DNA from: Arthrobacter sp. AFG20
Lineage (GTDB): Bacteria > Actinomycetota > Actinomycetes > Actinomycetales > Micrococcaceae
NCBI RefSeq assembly: GCF_002892795.1
Contig: NZ_PJMC01000009.1
Coordinates: 1-64,000, forward strand
Direction: 5' to 3'
DNA length: 64,000 nucleotides
The notes under the pieces are model-generated. The model did not search any database. It was not told the origin of the DNA and worked only from the letters and a program-made list of their open reading frames with translations. A program made the position numbers and the translations under genes. This document shows, piece by piece, positions 43,158 to 52,175 of the stretch (the first letter of the stretch is position 1; every line of letters begins with the position of its first letter).

Positions 43158-44899
43158 AGAATGCCTGCCGTCAGCCGGCTCGGATGATCATGGCCGAAGA
43201 GGATGGTTTGCCGGGCAACCATGGTCTCGGCGGAATCGTAGGCCAGCCTGCCGGTGTTGAGGTTCCGGTCCCAGCGCGGATGGCAGCTGGAGGTGACCTG
43301 GACGCGCAGTCTGTCCCCGGGACTGAAGGTATAGGCGGTCTGCCAGAGGCTGACCGTGTATTCGTAGGCCCTGCCGGGCTCGATCAGCGACGGCTCTTGA
43401 CCCGGCTGGAACAGGCCGGTGCCGGCATGGCTGTCCCGCCAGGAGGCCCGCACAATTCCGTCGGCAAGGTTCAGTGAGGTTCCGTCGGGAGACACCCGGC
43501 ACAGCCTCACCACAAAATCAGTATCGACGGCGGTGGAAGCGGCGAAGAACGTGGCGCTGACTTCGCCGAACACCGTAACCGGCTCGTCGAACTCCTCCGT
43601 CGTGAAGGTGAGGACGTCGGCCCGGGCCTCCACGGCGTGCTGCTTTGCCGGCCCGGCGGGAAACGCCCCGTGGATCATGGTGGCCCCGCCTACCGTGGGC
43701 ACGGGATCCAGGGGATCGTAGTCGTACTCCACGGAACCGCTGGACGCGGGCGCGTTCAGGAGGGATCCTTCTGCACCCAGGAACCAATTGCGGTGGCTGC
43801 CAGGTGAGGGCATCTCCTCAAAGCCGCGCCACTGGTTCTCGCCCATGAAGTACAGCAGGACGGCGGGGATATGGCCGATGTGTTCCGGCTGGTCCTTGAG
43901 CACGGCATCGAACCATGCCCTCTGGAGCCCGGAAAGATCACCGAGGCCGTTCATCACGGCCGCTGCGGCGTTCAGGCCGAAGTTCACATCGGCATAGCCA
44001 CCGGTGAAATTCGTGTGCGTCCACGGACCCATGATGAGTCGGGGCACAGGCGCGGCGCCAGTCCGGCTGTGCTCGAGCTGCATGGCGTATTGCGAGAGCG
44101 TGCTGGGGGAGAAGATGTCGAACCAGCCGCCGATGTGCAGGGTGGGCAGAGGTACCGGCTTTGCGGAAGTGTCGTCCCACAAGTGGGTGAAGCTGTTGCC
44201 CGGAGTTTCACCGGCAGACGGGAGGATATGGCGGTTCATGAAGGTGCCAAGCCTGGGTGAGAGGTCGCGCAGGGGGAGGACGTTGAAGGCGGTGCCGTCT
44301 GAAAAGGACCGGTCCAGGTCCAGCCAGGACTGGAATTCCTTGCCCTGCCGTTCAGGGTCGTCCGCAAATTCCCGGGCCAGCTCGTTGGCCGATGCGGAGG
44401 CGTGGCCCCAACTGAAGCGGCAGCCGAGTTCCACGGCGCCGCCACGGTACAGCGAACCGTTGTTGGCGTTGGCACCGGCCGAGATGCCCGGTGCAAGGGC
44501 GGCAAGGCCGGCAGGGGCCAGGGATGCGGCCCGCCACTGGGTTTCGGCGAAGTACGAACGGCCCCACATCCCGACGGACCCGTTGGAGTACGGCAGCCGT
44601 GCTGCCCACTCGACAGTCGCGGCGCCGTCGGACGCTTCATGGACTGACGGGTCAAATTCCCCGTCGGAGCCAAAGCGTCCGCGGCAGTCCTGCATGATCA
44701 CCACGTAGCCGGCCGCCGCAACGGTGGTGGGGTTGAAGTAGGCGGAATTGACGGCGAGATCGCGCCCGTAGGGTGTCCTGGTGAGCAGGACCGGACAGGG
44801 CTCCCCGTCCGCAGGGCGATAGACCGTGGAACGCAGGACCGTGCCATCGGGCAGCAGGGTTTCGACGTCTTGTTCGATCAGTACGGGGCGGGCTGGCAC
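43154..44899 (-). CDS. CocE/NonD-type alpha/beta hydrolase (X-Pro dipeptidyl-peptidase superfamily)
   Basis: A 581-residue hydrolase. The alpha/beta domain holds the nucleophile serine in GMWGRSYFAETQW; a helical cap and the C-terminal jelly-roll domain (VTVFGEVSATFFAAST; SPGDRLRVQVTSSCHPRWDRN) follow as in cocaine esterase. It hydrolyses esters or amides. GTG 44899 is preferred because GAGGA lies 8 bases upstream; the frame is open to a GTG at 44968 with a poorly spaced site. No signal peptide, so it acts in the cytoplasm on an imported compound. Downstream of an MFS transporter in one operon. Confidence 0.9.
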   Translation of the reverse strand: MPARPVLIEQDVETLLPDGTVLRSTVYRPADGEPCPVLLTRTPYGRDLAVNSAYFNPTTVAAAGYVVIMQDCRGRFGSDGEFDPSVHEASDGAATVEWAARLPYSNGSVGMWGRSYFAETQWRAASLAPAGLAALAPGISAGANANNGSLYRGGAVELGCRFSWGHASASANELAREFADDPERQGKEFQSWLDLDRSFSDGTAFNVLPLRDLSPRLGTFMNRHILPSAGETPGNSFTHLWDDTSAKPVPLPTLHIGGWFDIFSPSTLSQYAMQLEHSRTGAAPVPRLIMGPWTHTNFTGGYADVNFGLNAAAAVMNGLGDLSGLQRAWFDAVLKDQPEHIGHIPAVLLYFMGENQWRGFEEMPSPGSHRNWFLGAEGSLLNAPASSGSVEYDYDPLDPVPTVGGATMIHGAFPAGPAKQHAVEARADVLTFTTEEFDEPVTVFGEVSATFFAASTAVDTDFVVRLCRVSPDGTSLNLADGIVRASWRDSHAGTGLFQPGQEPSLIEPGRAYEYTVSLWQTAYTFSPGDRLRVQVTSSCHPRWDRNLNTGRLAYDSAETMVARQTILFGHDHPSRLTAGIL

Positions 44900-45004
44900 G
44901 GAAGTGTTCCTCACTGTGGTTTGGTATGGCAATGCAGGAGAAGAGTGGCCGGGCGGGTGTCCGGCCACTCCCTTTCTGCCCCGGGATGGATCCCGGGATG
45001 GGAT

Positions 45005-46390
45005 CTAGGCGTTGGCGGATGCTTTGGTTCCGGTTGCCTTGGTTCCAAGGTCTTCGGTGGATACGTTGTAGGTTTCCTTGACCCAGATGGCGGTCACGGC
45101 CGCCGAGGCAAGGCAGCACGCTGCGGTGAACGCGGCCACGGGAATCCAGCCGGTGGGGCCGGGCTGCACGATGGCGGCCGCGATGGCCGGTGCGAAGCCG
45201 GTGACAACGAGGCCCAGCTGCGAGGCTGTGGCGGCTCCGGAGTAGCGGATCTTCGTGGGGAACATTTCAGCCGTCATGGCAGGACCGAGCGGGTTGACCA
45301 TGCCATACCCCACGGTCATGAAGAGGATGCCGCTCGCAAAGATCAGTGGCACCGACGTGGTGCTGATGGACCAGAAGAAGGCAAACGCCGCGGCGGCGCA
45401 GATCAGGTTTCCGGTGATGAAGACCGGCTTGCGTCCGATTCTGTCCGCGAGGATGCCGGCGGAGGGCTGGGCGATGACCGCCAGGCCTGCCGTGAGGATG
45501 GTGACCCCCAACATGGCCGGTGCCGGGATGCCGAACTTGCTGGTGGCGTAGGCCAGGCCAAATGCGGCGAAAACCGACGACACCACGCTCCAGAGCCCGA
45601 AAAAGATGACCTTGATGATGGTCGTCCAGTGGTCGCGGAGAACCACCTTGATGGGAAGCTCGGTTTCGGTTTCGGCTTCCTTCGCGGCCTCGAACACCTC
45701 GGATTCCGGAAGGCGCATGCGGATGTAAAGTCCGACGCCGACCACCAGGATGCTGGCGAGGAACGGCAGGCGCCAGCCCCAGCTGAGCAGGTCTTCCTGG
45801 GGCAACATCGAAACGGCAAGGAACGCCAGGGAAGCAAGCATGATCCCGGCAGCCGCGCCGGTGTTGACCCAGCTGCTGTAGAAAGCCCGCTTGTTGCTGG
45901 GGGCGTGTTCCATGGTCATGGTGACAGCGCCAACGGATTCACCGGCGGCGGAGGCTCCCTGCAGAGCCCTGAGGACCACAAGCAGGATGGGGGCTGCGGC
46001 GCCGATGGCAGCGGTGGGCGGCAGGCAGCCGATGAGGAAGGTGGCCACGCCCATCACCACGAGCGTCAGCACCAGCATCTGGCGGCGCCCGATGCGGTCA
46101 CCGTAGTGCCCGATCACGCTGGCAGCCAGCGGGCGAACAACGTAGCCGATGCCGATGGTGGCCATGGACAGGATGGTGCCCAGGGCAGGGTCGATCCCCG
46201 GGAAGAAGATCTTGTTGAAGATCAGCGCGGACGCTGAACCGTAGATGAAGAAGTCGTAGTACTCAAGGGTGCTGCCGATGAAACTGGCAACGGCGGCACG
46301 GCGCGCGTGCTTGGTTCCATGGTGGGTGGGGCGGACCTGTTCCGCGGACGGCGTCAACGGCGTCGGCGGATCGATGGGACCAGCGGTCAT
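45005..46390 (-). CDS. MFS transporter, metabolite:H+ symporter type
   Basis: A 461-residue, 12-segment transporter of the metabolite:H+ symporter (MHS) group: FIGSTLEYYDFFIYGSASAL in TM1, GYVVRPLAASVIGHYGDRIGRR in the loop 2-3 motif, GASAAGESVGAVTMTMEHAP in TM5 and the repeat motif ADRIGRKPVF in the second half. These carry organic acids or zwitterions with protons. AGGAG is 6 bases before ATG 46390. First gene of the operon with CocE and DUF3237, divergent from a PaaX regulator. Confidence 0.92.
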   Translation of the reverse strand: MTAGPIDPPTPLTPSAEQVRPTHHGTKHARRAAVASFIGSTLEYYDFFIYGSASALIFNKIFFPGIDPALGTILSMATIGIGYVVRPLAASVIGHYGDRIGRRQMLVLTLVVMGVATFLIGCLPPTAAIGAAAPILLVVLRALQGASAAGESVGAVTMTMEHAPSNKRAFYSSWVNTGAAAGIMLASLAFLAVSMLPQEDLLSWGWRLPFLASILVVGVGLYIRMRLPESEVFEAAKEAETETELPIKVVLRDHWTTIIKVIFFGLWSVVSSVFAAFGLAYATSKFGIPAPAMLGVTILTAGLAVIAQPSAGILADRIGRKPVFITGNLICAAAAFAFFWSISTTSVPLIFASGILFMTVGYGMVNPLGPAMTAEMFPTKIRYSGAATASQLGLVVTGFAPAIAAAIVQPGPTGWIPVAAFTAACCLASAAVTAIWVKETYNVSTEDLGTKATGTKASANA

Positions 46391-46493
46391 TGCGGATCTC
46401 CTAGTGAGGCAGGAAGGAAAACTGGGGGTGGCTCGCATGCTGAGCAGGGCGACGGGGTCGGCTGTGGCCTCCGTCACGATCTGAATCAATGTT

Positions 46494-46529
46494 ATGCACT
46501 CCGGCGCACGCTCGTCAATATAAGTGCAT
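46494..46529. promoter_or_regulatory. Inverted repeat in the MFS/PaaX divergent promoter region
   Basis: ATGCACT (46494-46500) and AGTGCAT (46523-46529) are inverted copies 22 bases apart, with an AT-rich stretch (TATAAG, AATATT) beside the right one. They lie between the divergent MFS and PaaX genes and may bind PaaX. Short arms make this tentative. Confidence 0.4.
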
Positions 46530-46572
46530 GATTAATATTCCGGCGGGTCTCGGCTGGCATGATGGAGGCGTG

Positions 46573-47502
46573 ATGAGCGAACCCCAGATTGCCGGCCCCG
46601 GCATGGATCCGGACATGGCCATCGATTTTCCGCGGCCGCTGAAGGGGCCCTCGAGTCAGCATCAGCTGGTGACTTTGCTGGTTGACTACTGGTTCACTAG
46701 CGACGCATGGCTGCCGTCCCGGCTCATTGCCGCCTTGGCAGCGGATCTCGGCATCACCGCCTCCGCCACGGCCACGGCGCTGAGCCGGCTGGCTTCCCGG
46801 GGCGTTCTGGAGCAGTCGAGCGCAGGGCGCACGTCGCGTTACCGCATCACCGAAGGTGCGCGAAAGCGCGTTCGTGGCGGGCTGGAGCAGGTTTCGGTGT
46901 TCGGTGAGGAGTCCCGACACTGGGACGGCAGTTGGACGGTGATCGCCTTTTCCGTCCCCGAAGCGTCACGCGACGTCCGTGAGCTATTCCGGTCGCGGCT
47001 GCGGTGGCGCGGATTCGCGCCACTGTTCGGAGCCGTGTGGGTCTCGCCGCGGGACCATTCGGAAGAACTGGAGCGTACCTGCAAGGCTTTCGGCGTCGAC
47101 GACTACGCCATTTTCCGGACGGCCGATTCCAGTCTCCGCGGCAAGCGGCTCATCGATGCCTGGTCGCCGCAGGAGTTCCGGGAACAGTATCAGCCCTTCA
47201 TTGACAGGTTCGGGCCATGGCTCGAGCGTCTCAACGCCGGGACCGTAACCCCAGCCGAGGCCTTGAGGGTGAGGACAGAACTGATGGATGCCTGGCGGGC
47301 CTTCCCGTGGAGCGACCCCGACCTTCCTGCCGAACTGCTGCCTGCGGCGTGGCCTCGGACCGAAGCGCGCGAAATCCTGGTCCGCCTGTATGAGGGCCTG
47401 GCGCCGGCCGCACTCGCCTACGTCGAGGAGGCCGTGGCAAGCGAAGCCCCGGAGCTGGCAGGCTCGGCCAGGGTGATGCCTGTGCGCTCCGGCAGTTACT
47501 GA
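46573..47502 (+). CDS. PaaX-family transcriptional regulator
   Basis: A 309-residue regulator. The N-terminal winged helix follows a short leader (QLVTLLVDYWF, then LPSRLIAALAADLGITASATATALSRLASRGVLEQ), the central domain has WDGSWTVIAFSVPEASRDVRELFRSRLRWRGFAPL, and the C-terminal PaaX domain has PSDPDLP-type helices. PaaX proteins repress phenylacetate or related catabolic genes and respond to CoA thioesters. GGAGG lies 5 bases before the ATG. Divergent from the MFS-CocE-DUF3237 operon, its probable target. Confidence 0.9.
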   Translation: MSEPQIAGPGMDPDMAIDFPRPLKGPSSQHQLVTLLVDYWFTSDAWLPSRLIAALAADLGITASATATALSRLASRGVLEQSSAGRTSRYRITEGARKRVRGGLEQVSVFGEESRHWDGSWTVIAFSVPEASRDVRELFRSRLRWRGFAPLFGAVWVSPRDHSEELERTCKAFGVDDYAIFRTADSSLRGKRLIDAWSPQEFREQYQPFIDRFGPWLERLNAGTVTPAEALRVRTELMDAWRAFPWSDPDLPAELLPAAWPRTEAREILVRLYEGLAPAALAYVEEAVASEAPELAGSARVMPVRSGSY

Positions 47503-47516
47503 GCGCCTCCGCCCGC

Positions 47517-47584
47517 GTTTTTGCACACGTATCGTGACTTCGGAGGCCTTTAGGGGCCGATACGTGGACAAAAACTCCAAGCCG
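47517..47584. repeat. Palindromic repeat element, copy 2
   Basis: The right arm 47558-47578 is identical to that of copy 1 (42607-42627), and the loop segment CCTTTAGGGGC and the following AAGCCG are also shared. The left arm 47517-47534 has diverged (GCACACG for GTCCACG). It lies between the PaaX gene and the acyltransferase gene, both on the plus strand. Confidence 0.85.
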
Positions 47585-47655
47585 CCACATGAGGGCCAAG
47601 TTGGCGCACAATGGAAACTACAACGACGTAAGCGAGTTCCAGTGGTGGGGGCGCC

Positions 47656-48969
47656 ATGAAGAATTCCACGGAGCCTGCAGCGGGGACGGACATTGCCGGG
47701 CCCGCCCGGGACCTGGCCATCGATTTCGCGCGCTTTGTCTGCCTCGCCCTCGTGGTGGTGGGGCACTGCATGATGACCAGTCCAGTGCTGCATCCCGACG
47801 GCACTGTGACCACGGAAAACACCCTGGCGGAGCAGGACTGGTTCGAGCCGGTCATCTGGATCTTCATGGTGATGCCGCTGTTCTTTGTGGCCGGCGGCAT
47901 TACCGGGGCGCAGTCCTGGCGGCGCATGCAGGCGCGCGGCGGCAGCGGCTTTGAGTTCGTCCAGTCCCGGCTGCTGCGCCTGGTCCGCCCGGCGGCAGCC
48001 CTGCTGGCAGTCATGTTCGTCGGCCTGTCAGGGGCGCTGCTGGCCGGCGTGGACCCGCAGGTGGTGCAGCTGCTGGCCAGCGGGGCCGGCATGCCGCTGT
48101 GGTTCCTCGCGGCCTATTTGGCGGCCCAATTGAACATTCCGCTCCTGGTGGGGCTGCACCGGCGTGCCCCGTGGCTGACTCTGCTGGGCCTGGTGGCGCT
48201 GGTGGTGACGGTTGACTGCTTCCGCGGGGCTTTCCCGACGCTCGCCTACATCAACATGGTTTTCGTATGGTGCGCCGCGCAGCAACTCGGGTTCTTTATG
48301 GCGGACGGCTGGCTGGACCGGTGGAGCAGGTCGCAGCTGGCGGGGCTTATCGCCGCGAGCAACCTGCTGATGGTCGTCCTGGTAATGCTGGGCCTGTACC
48401 GGGACAACATGCTGGTGAACCTGAACCCGCCCAACCTCAGCCTGTTCCTGCTGGGTATCTCGCAGACGGCGGTGCTGCAGCTTTCCCGGCCGTTGCTGAA
48501 CGCACTCGCCGAAGTGCGCTGGATCCGCGCCGTGATGGCCGTTGCCGGCCGGCACGCCATGACGGTCTATCTTTGGCACCTGCCGTTGCTGGCCGCCATG
48601 ACCGGGCTGCTCCTGCTGACCGACTTTCCCAAGCCCGCCTCGGGCAGCGCGGAATGGTGGTGGTCGCGCCCGCTGGTTTTTGTAGGGGTGGTCCTCCTCC
48701 TGCTGCCGGCGGTCCTCCTGTTCGGGCGGCTTGAGGAACGGCCGACGCCGGCCATGCACTCGCGCGGCCGGGCACCGGCCGCCGTGGTGACCGCCGTCGT
48801 CGTCGTTTTTGTCCCGATGGCTGACGCCGCCGTCAACGGCCTGACGCTGGGACTCCTTGGCGGAGGTGCCGCCTGCTTTGCGATGGCGGTGCTGCTGCTG
48901 GGGCGCGTTCCCGCCCGCGGCACTCCACCATTGCCAGCACAGCCATTAAGTGCCAATGTCGAACCATGA
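47656..48969 (+). CDS. Acyltransferase-3 family membrane protein
   Basis: A 437-residue membrane protein with about 10-11 hydrophobic segments. The first segment carries the family's conserved arginine and histidine (DFARFVCLALVVVGHCMM), followed by MPLFFVAGGITGAQSW and, further on, MTVYLWHLPLLAAMTGL. Members O-acylate sugars, peptidoglycan or other surface molecules; the acceptor cannot be told. The gene starts 71 bases after repeat copy 2 and overlaps the GNAT gene by 4 bases. Confidence 0.9.
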   Translation: MKNSTEPAAGTDIAGPARDLAIDFARFVCLALVVVGHCMMTSPVLHPDGTVTTENTLAEQDWFEPVIWIFMVMPLFFVAGGITGAQSWRRMQARGGSGFEFVQSRLLRLVRPAAALLAVMFVGLSGALLAGVDPQVVQLLASGAGMPLWFLAAYLAAQLNIPLLVGLHRRAPWLTLLGLVALVVTVDCFRGAFPTLAYINMVFVWCAAQQLGFFMADGWLDRWSRSQLAGLIAASNLLMVVLVMLGLYRDNMLVNLNPPNLSLFLLGISQTAVLQLSRPLLNALAEVRWIRAVMAVAGRHAMTVYLWHLPLLAAMTGLLLLTDFPKPASGSAEWWWSRPLVFVGVVLLLLPAVLLFGRLEERPTPAMHSRGRAPAAVVTAVVVVFVPMADAAVNGLTLGLLGGGAACFAMAVLLLGRVPARGTPPLPAQPLSANVEP

Positions 48970-49319
48970 CGGAGAACACGGCAGCCACCGAGGACCATTT
49001 CACCGCGGACGTCACCACCTTCCGCAACGATGCGCTCCACCGCTACGAACTGCACGTGGGCGGGAAGCTGGCGGTGGAAGTCAGGTTCGAAGACAAGCCT
49101 GGGCACGTGGACTTCATCCACACCCAGACGTCCGAGCAGTTCCAGGGCCACGGCCTGGCCAAGGTGCTCATCCACTTTGCCCTCGACGATGTTGTGGCGT
49201 CGGGTAAACGGATCATTCCGCATTGCCCGTTTACAGCCCGCTACCTGCGCAAACACGAGATATACACGCAGTGCATCGACTGGCCCGAGGCGGCCGCGCC
49301 CAAGCTGCTGGGCACCTGA
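48966..49319 (+). CDS. Small GNAT-family N-acetyltransferase
   Basis: A 117-residue protein of the short GNAT group (YidJ/NATD1-like): YELHVGGKLAVEVRFE, FIHTQTSEQFQGHGLAKVLIHFAL with the acetyl-CoA P-loop QGHGLAK, and HCPFTARYLRKH. Substrate unknown. ATG overlaps the acyltransferase stop (ATGA), so the two are co-translated. Confidence 0.9.
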   Translation: MTENTAATEDHFTADVTTFRNDALHRYELHVGGKLAVEVRFEDKPGHVDFIHTQTSEQFQGHGLAKVLIHFALDDVVASGKRIIPHCPFTARYLRKHEIYTQCIDWPEAAAPKLLGT

Positions 49320-49472
49320 AGCGCCCCCACGCCGTAGGGTCCCCATGTGCCGTGAACCGCGGTACTTGTGACCGCGCGGACATTTCCGTACGATCGGGCA
49401 GGGCTATGCAGTTGGCCTTCAGGCTCTCTATTTTGGGGATCTCTTTGAACAACGACTGCGTGTATCGGGGCG

Positions 49473-49814
49473 ATGACTGACGCCGCGATGAATGAAGAAG
49501 CTATGCCTGAAGACGTAGCCGCCGGTCCCATGGCGGACGAGGAACTGTGCCGTCTTCTGGACGGATGCCTGAACGAGGCCGTGGACCCGGCTGCAGCCTT
49601 CGCGCCGCTGCCGGATGCGGAATTAGCCCGGCTGGCGGACGGGCTGTACCGGCATTTGGACACGCCCAGCCCTGCTTTCGGCGCGCGCTTCTGGTACGTC
49701 CAGGTCACCGAGGAGCTCCGGCTGCGCCACCTTGGCTCGTCCCACTCGGCCACCATTGTTCCAGGCGCCACTGCTCCGGCCGGCCCCGTGGCAAGTGAGG
49801 TCCCCGCCGGGTAG
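49473..49814 (+). CDS. Hypothetical protein
   Basis: A 113-residue acidic protein without membrane segments. The centre (LCRLLDGCLNEAVDPAA to GLYRHLDTPSPAFGARFWYVQVTEELRLR) looks like a small helical domain, and the ends are Ala/Pro-rich. The ribosome site is weak and starts at 49473 or 49488 are both possible. No function recognised. Confidence 0.6.
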   Translation: MTDAAMNEEAMPEDVAAGPMADEELCRLLDGCLNEAVDPAAAFAPLPDAELARLADGLYRHLDTPSPAFGARFWYVQVTEELRLRHLGSSHSATIVPGATAPAGPVASEVPAG

Positions 49815-49852
49815 GTGCGGGTGCTTAAGGGTCCGGTCGCGCTGGGTGGGAA

Positions 49853-50335
49853 TTACGACGGCGGGGACTGCTTTGCGCCGGTCCGTTGCCAATGCGTCCG
49901 TTGCCATTGCCACGCGTGCCAGAAAAGCAGGCCCAGGGCTCCGACGAGCCCGGCGAAAAGTATCTGCGGCGCGAACGTGATCCACATGTAGCTGACGGGC
50001 ATGACCTGCGGCTCGGTGCCTGAATTCAGTGATTCCTGCGCGAGCGTGAAGACTCCGAACGGCGACACCAGCAGGATCGCCACGAGAACCCACAGCGCCG
50101 CGATGAAGGGGTTCACGGCCAGGCGGCTCCGTTGCCCGAACTCCGCCGCCTCGTAGGCTCCAGCGCCCGGTTGTACCGGCCCGAAGCCCGGCTTTGCAAA
50201 TTCTTGCCTGCCCTCGCCCGCCAGTGAAGGGGCCAGGCGGCCGTCGCCGGCAGGCCTCATGCGCCCGTATCCGGTGGGATTTCCCTGCGGATCGACTTCC
50301 CGAAAATTTATCGGATCATGCTCACTGCCGGACAT
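49853..50335 (-). CDS. Hypothetical membrane protein with two transmembrane segments
   Basis: A 160-residue protein: about 70 polar residues at the N-terminus (MSGSEHDPINFREVDPQGNPTGYG), then two hydrophobic segments (NPFIAALWVLVAILLVSPFGV and ITFAPQILFAGLVGALGLLF) joined by a short loop, and a basic tail. AGGGGGC lies before the ATG. Divergent from the siderophore operon. Function unknown. Confidence 0.7.
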   Translation of the reverse strand: MSGSEHDPINFREVDPQGNPTGYGRMRPAGDGRLAPSLAGEGRQEFAKPGFGPVQPGAGAYEAAEFGQRSRLAVNPFIAALWVLVAILLVSPFGVFTLAQESLNSGTEPQVMPVSYMWITFAPQILFAGLVGALGLLFWHAWQWQRTHWQRTGAKQSPPS

Positions 50336-50418
50336 GCCCCCTGCTTCCTGCTGCGGTCGGCGCCTCGTGCCAGAAACTCTACCCCGCCCGAACCGCCGTG
50401 AAATTACATCACGGAAGT

Positions 50419-50457
50419 TTGACTAAAAGGTTCACCTAAGTAAGGCTGTCCTTGCTT
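50419..50457 (+). promoter_or_regulatory. Promoter with iron-box-like operator of the siderophore operon
   Basis: TTGACT (50419-50424) and TAAGGC (50441-50446) are 16 bp apart. AAGTAAGG-CTGT-CCTTGCTT (50438-50457) is a palindrome with 7 of 8 arm positions paired that covers the -10, resembling DtxR/IdeR/DmdR iron boxes. Repression by iron-loaded DtxR-type protein would follow. desA starts at 50508. Confidence 0.6.
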
Positions 50458-50507
50458 GGTGCCGTTGCTGGTGCCGGGTGCATATCCCACCGAAAAAAGG
50501 ATGAACT

Positions 50508-52175
50508 ATGACGCTGCTGCCCGACGTGGACGAGCCACGCACGGACTTCGAGGCCGGCACCGGAGTTGAGGCCCGAAACCCGTACGCCCAAGACGCCGGC
50601 CCGGCTGCTTCCAGCCTGGACTTCGGGGCCGGCATCGAACTCGCCCTTGCCGCCAGCAACCAGCTGTTCAACGCCCGGAATGCACCGCGCTACGTGGCCC
50701 AGGTGCTGCAGGGTGTCAACGCCGTGGCCACCAAACTCGAGCGGACCTCGCAGCCGTTCACCGGCGTCGGCCCGGCCGAGATGAAGCGCCGCGTGGAGGC
50801 AGTGGACCTGGAGCGGCCGCTGCCGGATACGGCGGCGGCCCTCGAGGAGCTGCAGCACACCTACCTGCGCGACGCCGTGTACTTCCACGACGCAAAGTAC
50901 GCCGCCCACCTGAACTGCCCGGTGGTCATTCCCGCCCTCGTGGGCGAGGCGGTGCTCTCGGCAGTGAATTCGTCGATGGACACCTGGGACCAGAGCGCAG
51001 GCGCCACCATGATCGAGCGCCGCCTCATCGACTGGACGGCAGAGCGGTTCGGACTCGGGAACGAGGCCGACGGCGTGTTCACGTCCGGCGGCAGCCAGTC
51101 CAACCTGCAGGCACTGCTCATTGCCCGCAACCATGCGGTGGCCCGGCTGCGGCAGGACCCGGCCAACGAGGGGCTGCGCTTGCCGCTCCTGCTGGACAAA
51201 CTGCGGATCTTCACGTCAGCGGACAGCCATTTCAGCATCCAGAAGTCTGCCTCCATGCTGGGACTGGGGTTTGATGCCGTCGTGTCCGTCGCCTGCGCCG
51301 CGGACCACCGGATGGATCCGGCCGCCCTCGCCGGCGCGCTGGCCACGGCCGACAATGACGGACTGGTTCCCATGGCGGTTGTGGGTACGGCCGGGACCAC
51401 GGACTTCGGCGCCGTGGATCCGCTGGCCGACCTCGCCGCCCTGGCCGGAGCCCACGGCGCCTGGTTCCACGTTGACGCCGCGTACGGCGGCGGGCTCATG
51501 GTCTCCAACCGCCACCGCCATCTCCTGGACGGCATCCGGCTGGCGGACTCCGTCACGGTGGATTTCCACAAGACCTTCTTCCAGCCGGTCAGCTCCAGCG
51601 CGCTGCTGGTCCGCGAGGGTGCAATGCTGCGCCACGTCACCTACTACGCCGACTACCTGAACCCGGAAACCGCTGCCCGCGCCGAGATCCCCAACCAGGT
51701 GGACAAGAGCATCCAGACCACGCGCCGGTTCGACGCCCTCAAGTTGTGGCTCACGCTCCGGATCATGGGCGCCGCTGCCGTTGGCGCGCTGCTCGACGAG
51801 GCGATCGACCTGGCGGCCCGGGTGGGCTCGGTACTCGCTGTCGACAATGACTTCGAGCTGGCGGCTGAACCCCAGCTGAGCACGCTGGTTTTCCGGTACC
51901 GTCCTGTCCTGGCAGACGGAACAAGGCTGTCTGAGGACGCTGCCGACGAGCTGAATCCGGCCATCCGCGCGGCCGTGTTCACGTCCGGCCAGGCTGTCGT
52001 GGCGGGCACTAAGGTCGCCGGACGGCACTACCTGAAGTTCACGCTGCTCAACGCCGAGGCAACTCTCGAGGACATCGGCGAGATTATCGGCCTGCTTCGA
52101 GGCTCCGGCGAAAGCCTGCTCGCAGCCGGTCTCCGGGGTGCCGGCTCCGCGGCACGGACGGAGGCCCACGCATGA
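50508..52175 (+). CDS. desA: PLP-dependent decarboxylase of siderophore synthesis (lysine decarboxylase, DesA-like)
   Basis: A 555-residue group II PLP decarboxylase. The cofactor lysine is Lys355 in [14 protein letters not shown], preceded by [16 protein letters not shown] and [12 protein letters not shown]. In desferrioxamine-type pathways this enzyme makes cadaverine from lysine (a diaminobutyrate or ornithine preference is possible). The first 50 residues are variable. AAGGA lies 6-7 bases before the ATG. First gene of a four-gene operon with 4-base overlaps. Confidence 0.92.
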   Translation: MTLLPDVDEPRTDFEAGTGVEARNPYAQDAGPAASSLDFGAGIELALAASNQLFNARNAPRYVAQVLQGVNAVATKLERTSQPFTGVGPAEMKRRVEAVDLERPLPDTAAALEELQHTYLRDAVYFHDAKYAAHLNCPVVIPALVGEAVLSAVNSSMDTWDQSAGATMIERRLIDWTAERFGLGNEADGVFTSGGSQSNLQALLIARNHAVARLRQDPANEGLRLPLLLDKLRIFTSADSHFSIQKSASMLGLGFDAVVSVACAADHRMDPAALAGALATADNDGLVPMAVVGTAGTTDFGAVDPLADLAALAGAHGAWFHVDAAYGGGLMVSNRHRHLLDGIRLADSVTVDFHKTFFQPVSSSALLVREGAMLRHVTYYADYLNPETAARAEIPNQVDKSIQTTRRFDALKLWLTLRIMGAAAVGALLDEAIDLAARVGSVLAVDNDFELAAEPQLSTLVFRYRPVLADGTRLSEDAADELNPAIRAAVFTSGQAVVAGTKVAGRHYLKFTLLNAEATLEDIGEIIGLLRGSGESLLAAGLRGAGSAARTEAHA

